64,000 nucleotides of DNA from Desulfovibrio sp. (GTDB lineage Bacteria; Desulfobacterota; Desulfovibrionia; Desulfovibrionales; Desulfovibrionaceae), in the NCBI GenBank assembly GCA_030145055.1, contig JAQYWK010000002.1, positions 682,001 through 746,000 on the forward strand, read 5' to 3'. The position numbers and the translations under genes are program-made. Positions 61,254 through 64,000 of this stretch are shown in pieces. Positions within the stretch are counted from its first letter, which is position 1. Every line of letters begins with the position of its first letter. The notes below the pieces were generated by a model. That model saw nothing but the letters and a program-made list of their open reading frames with translations. It made no database searches and had not been told where the DNA came from.

Positions 61254-63059
61254 ATGTCTAAAACCGACCTCACCACCACCCTCCAAGCCGCAAACGAAGC
61301 ATACCGCACTGGCAAGCCCGCCATGGACGACCATGTATATGATGCCATGCTGGACGAACTCCGCGCGACCGATCCCGAAAACAAATTTCTGCATGCGGTC
61401 GAGCCGGAAAAGTCTGACCGCCTCAAGGTCAAGCACTCCGCGCCCATGCTTTCTACTGAGAAGGCTTATACCATTGCTGAGATAGAAAAGTTTATTAGCC
61501 GGTGTGAAGCTGGAGCGCGTGAGATTGGGCTGACAGGACGAGTGCTTTACACTCTCACCCCCAAGCTGGACGGCATGGCGGCTAAAAGAAATGCACACCA
61601 GCTCGTTTCGCGCGGTGATGGGGAATACGGATTTGATATTTCTGACGCTTTTAGCCGTGGACTGAATCCAGATATCTATCCAAATAACTATGGCCCTGGT
61701 GAGATAGTTGTCTACGAAGCTTTTTTTCATGCTCATTTGAAAAATGAATACAGCCATCCGCGAAACGTTGTTTCTGGTCTGATTTTGTCTACAGAAAAAA
61801 ATGCCGAACGGGACTCGATAATCAAAAAAGGTATGACCTTTATCAGCTTTCACGCTCTCAGAACGCTGAATGGCAAGCGATGCTATGGCGAGGATGTTTC
61901 GGAGAAATTGCTTATTGCTCTTTCTGAAAAATACACCGAATGGGTTTACCCTGTTGATGGACTTGTCCTTGAGATTGTTGATCCTGAACTGAAAAAGAAC
62001 CTCGGTGCTACATCCCACCATCACCGCTGGCAAATCGCATTCAAATGCAAAGGCGAAACTGCCGAGACTACCGTCAAAGCTATTCGCTGGCAGGTCGGGC
62101 GCACTGGTGCAGTTACTCCGGTTATCAAGATTGAATCCATAAATATTTCTGGAGCCAATATCAGCAATGTGACAGGGCACAACGCCGCATACATAGAAGA
62201 TAAATGTATCGGCGTTGGAACCCAGCTGCGCATTGTTCGGTCCGGCGAAGTGATTCCTAAAGTTGATGCAGTTTTGCAGACCACGACTACCCGCCTCCCT
62301 TCCAACTGCCCTGAATGCGGCGGCTGGCTCCATAGAAAAGGCGTGAATCTTGTTTGCGATGCTGAGAATTGTGTTGCGCGTCTGTGCCGCCAGAAAGAGC
62401 ACTTTTTTAAGACGCTTGATATCAAAGGATTCGGTCCTTCGACCGTTGAGAAAATGGCTACTGTCCCGCTCCATCATTTTTTCGACCAAATGGATGACGT
62501 GCATTATCACGGTTTTGGGTTCGGTATGAAGCAAAGTGTAAACCTGAATCGAGCAATTCAGGACCGAAAAGCGAATCCTGTCACCCCTGCTAAGTTCTTT
62601 GCCGCACTCGGCATCGATGGGTTTGGCGAATCCACTGCTAAAAAGATTCTGTCTGAAATTTCTTTTGACGGACTGCTTTTCGCCACTCCTAACGTACTGA
62701 TGAAAATACCTTCCATTGGTACGACTACAGCATCCAGCATTGTTGTCGGACTCCAAAATCACCTCGCCCTGATCGAAAAGCTCACGGACTACTTTAAGTT
62801 TGAAGTGGAACAAGAGCCGGAGTCCGGCAACCTTGCGAATATGTCTCTTGTGTTCACGGGTAAAATGGAAACAGGAAGCCGCAAGGATTGCGAAGCCCTC
62901 GCTATCCAGCACGGGGCTACTGTCCAAGGTTCCATTACCGCCACAACTACTCACCTGATTTGCGGCGCGAATGTCGGCAAAGCCAAAACGGACAAAGCCG
63001 CCAAGAGCGGAGCCGAGGTTTTGAGCGAGGCTGAGTTCCTCAATATGATTAAGAGTTAA
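61254..63059 (+). CDS. Phage-encoded NAD-type DNA ligase
   Basis: The ATG at 61254 is preceded by GCGAGGA. The 601-residue protein has a short Ia-like N-terminus (AYRTGKPAMDDHVYDAML), the nucleotidyl Lys104 in PKLDGMA, an OB domain with HRWQIAFKCKG, a four-Cys zinc finger (CPECGGWL...CDAENC), helix-hairpin-helix pairs and a C-terminal BRCT domain (SLVFTGKMETGSRKDCEALA). In LigA enzymes the DGVVIK motif has a Lys; here it reads DGLVLE. It joins nicks in DNA with NAD as cofactor, if active. It is the second gene of the early operon. Confidence 0.85.
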   Translation: MSKTDLTTTLQAANEAYRTGKPAMDDHVYDAMLDELRATDPENKFLHAVEPEKSDRLKVKHSAPMLSTEKAYTIAEIEKFISRCEAGAREIGLTGRVLYTLTPKLDGMAAKRNAHQLVSRGDGEYGFDISDAFSRGLNPDIYPNNYGPGEIVVYEAFFHAHLKNEYSHPRNVVSGLILSTEKNAERDSIIKKGMTFISFHALRTLNGKRCYGEDVSEKLLIALSEKYTEWVYPVDGLVLEIVDPELKKNLGATSHHHRWQIAFKCKGETAETTVKAIRWQVGRTGAVTPVIKIESINISGANISNVTGHNAAYIEDKCIGVGTQLRIVRSGEVIPKVDAVLQTTTTRLPSNCPECGGWLHRKGVNLVCDAENCVARLCRQKEHFFKTLDIKGFGPSTVEKMATVPLHHFFDQMDDVHYHGFGFGMKQSVNLNRAIQDRKANPVTPAKFFAALGIDGFGESTAKKILSEISFDGLLFATPNVLMKIPSIGTTTASSIVVGLQNHLALIEKLTDYFKFEVEQEPESGNLANMSLVFTGKMETGSRKDCEALAIQHGATVQGSITATTTHLICGANVGKAKTDKAAKSGAEVLSEAEFLNMIKS

Positions 63060-63140
63060 ACCGTTAAGCATAACAGCAATAATACGGATTCTGAGAGCCA
63101 TATCAACGTTGAAATGGGCGTTTATTTAACGGAGCGAATA

Positions 63141-63557
63141 ATGACAAAAACATTGACCGAACTTTTACACGAAATAGTTCAAAACTCAGGATGCTCACGA
63201 GAAGTCGCTGAGGCTGTAGAAAAAAAATATCACGTCCTGCTCAATGAGCTGAACCCTGACAGTGACAGCCATAAACTCGGCGTGAATATGCTTATCCCGA
63301 TTATGCGCATCTGCCGGACTTTAGAACCGCTCCATTTCTTAGCTAAAAAGTTTGGTGGCGTTTTCATCAAACTACCTGAAACGGACTCATGCGAACGGGA
63401 CGTAATCAAGGTTGTGAAAGAATTCGGCGAATTCATTGCCGCTTATGGCGAGGGCATTGAAGACGGAAGCCTCAGCCGAAGCGACAAAGCGAAGATAAGC
63501 AAAGAGGGCCACGAAGCTCTGACAGCGATTCAAGAACTGCTCTGCAGTATAAAATAA
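63141..63557 (+). CDS. CII-like phage regulator (CP76 family)
   Basis: The ATG at 63141 has GGAG 6 nt upstream and gives 138 residues. LLHEIVQNSGCSREVAEAVEKKYHVLLNELNP, followed by KLGVNMLIPIMRICRTLEPLHFLAKKFGG, is the typical Phage_CP76/CII pattern. It may activate lysogenic promoters or replication functions. It lies 81 bp after the ligase. Confidence 0.72.
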   Translation: MTKTLTELLHEIVQNSGCSREVAEAVEKKYHVLLNELNPDSDSHKLGVNMLIPIMRICRTLEPLHFLAKKFGGVFIKLPETDSCERDVIKVVKEFGEFIAAYGEGIEDGSLSRSDKAKISKEGHEALTAIQELLCSIK

Positions 63558-63562
63558 ATTTC

Positions 63563-63652
63563 CTGACCGAGAATTGCTTTCCCGTGCATTGGGCGCGGCG
63601 AAGCAACAGTAAGCATCATCGTAAATTTAATAAGTACTGATCCCGGTCAGGA
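63563..63652 (+). ncRNA. Candidate structured leader between early genes
   Basis: CCTGACC (63563-63569) pairs with GGTCAGG (63646-63652). Inside, TTGCTT (63575-63580) pairs with AAGCAA (63602-63607). No gene overlaps it. It resembles the multi-stem layout at 24794-24876 in general form only. Confidence 0.3.
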
Positions 63653-63677
63653 CTACTTTAAATCAGGGGAGGATTTC

Positions 63678-63968
63678 ATGGACAAAAATAAGTTTGACCA
63701 CACAACATGTCGGCATAATGACGGGAATTGCAGCACCAAGAGTTGTGCCGATTGCCCCATGAATCCTTCCCGCCCCCAACCTAAACCGTTCAAGAATCTT
63801 TTCAACAATCCTCCCGGCATGGCTTGCGTTGAAACAGTCGAAGATGCCGCGCGGGATGCGATTGAATATTTCAATGAGCTTTACATGAACTGTGGTGATT
63901 TTAAGGCATCCATGTTTGCGGCTAGGCTCGAAAATGCATTGGAGAGAAGCGGTGTCTCAGCACCTTAG
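63678..63968 (+). CDS. Small Cys-rich early phage protein
   Basis: The 96-residue protein has GGGGAGG 5-6 nt before its ATG. The N-terminal TTCRHNDGNCSTKSCADCPMNP may bind a metal. The rest is helical (EDAARDAIEYFNELYMN). Family not recognised. The early operon continues past the window edge. Confidence 0.65.
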   Translation: MDKNKFDHTTCRHNDGNCSTKSCADCPMNPSRPQPKPFKNLFNNPPGMACVETVEDAARDAIEYFNELYMNCGDFKASMFAARLENALERSGVSAP

Positions 63969-64000
63969 CATCAAACGCATTGTTACTTTTGAATGCACCT

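Larger units (their letters stand above)
21057..64000 (+). mobile_element. Temperate myovirus prophage next to tRNA-Leu (right end outside window)
   Basis: From the tRNA onward nearly all genes are phage-like: replication, terminase, a lambda-type head, lysis genes, a P2-type contractile tail, then a CI repressor and early genes. The order of tail genes D, V, U, W, J, I and the sheath/tube pair shows a contractile tail, while portal, protease, decoration and capsid match lambda B, C, D and E. The intact tRNA marks the left limit, by inference. No integrase and no second copy of the tRNA 3' sequence was seen before 64000, so the element continues. All core structural genes look intact. Confidence 0.9.

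Noticed and set aside
61071-63101. A 676-codon open frame on the reverse strand opposite the ligase gene
   Set aside because: It mirrors the ligase gene codon by codon, has no ribosome site and no recognisable domain; the forward frame has all ligase motifs.
21057-64000. Search for a CRISPR array or a complete restriction-modification system
   Set aside because: No spaced direct repeats were seen, and the only methyltransferase is a ParB fusion with no restriction gene beside it.

Overview
The window looks like a chromosome segment of a marine Desulfovibrionaceae-type sulfate reducer (Maridesulfovibrio/Desulfovibrio-like). The reasons are the moderate-to-low GC, the mix of molybdopterin genes (MoaE, MogA), DUF1614, YcaO, PilZ and split RdgC-like genes, and a small dual-CXXC gene with an in-frame TGA followed by a SECIS-like hairpin. 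Lineage is inferred from gene content only.

Bases 1-21060 are host chromosome with short transcription units on both strands. They hold a TPR/zinc-knuckle protein cut by the window edge, a MoaE homologue, two glycosyltransferases, a candidate selenoprotein followed by an MltB-type transglycosylase, a TolC-family protein, MogA, DUF1614, RfbA with a small exported protein, a PilZ protein, a D-2-hydroxyacid dehydrogenase, a single-domain response regulator, a two-gene RdgC-like locus, a GDSL esterase, a patatin and ABC binding protein pair, a TVP38-type membrane protein and a YcaO protein. The segment ends at tRNA-Leu(UAA), which has its own promoter and terminator.

From just after the tRNA to the right edge lies a temperate myovirus prophage of at least 43 kb. 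Left to right it has a P4-type helicase, a candidate iteron region, a zinc/Toprim primase, a structured non-coding element, a ParB-methyltransferase fusion, the terminase, and then a 5.7 kb cargo block (excisionase-like HTH, RloA/RloB-type ATPase plus TOPRIM-like pair, SWIM membrane protein, three small genes, BRO antirepressor, potassium-channel-like protein). After the cargo come a lambda-type head module (gpW-like, portal, protease with nested scaffold, decoration, major capsid), a lysis cassette (holin, amidase, Rz/Rz1), and a P2-type contractile tail (Z, sheath, tube, frameshifted E/E', tape measure, X, D, V, U, W, J, I, fibre). Three reverse-strand membrane-anchored TPR genes follow. The window closes in the early control region: a CI-like repressor facing a Cro-like gene across three operators, an NAD-type DNA ligase, a CII-like gene and a small Cys-rich protein. 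No integrase or right attachment site is visible, so the element should continue past base 64000.

On the circular phage map the rightward early operon (cro, ligase, cII) would run through attP into the replication, packaging, head, lysis and tail genes. Cargo sits at three kinds of places: between TerL and the gpW-like gene, on the reverse strand before the tape measure gene, and downstream of the fibre genes. The most interesting items are the RloAB-like pair, the prophage ion channel, the TPR array and the candidate selenoprotein.
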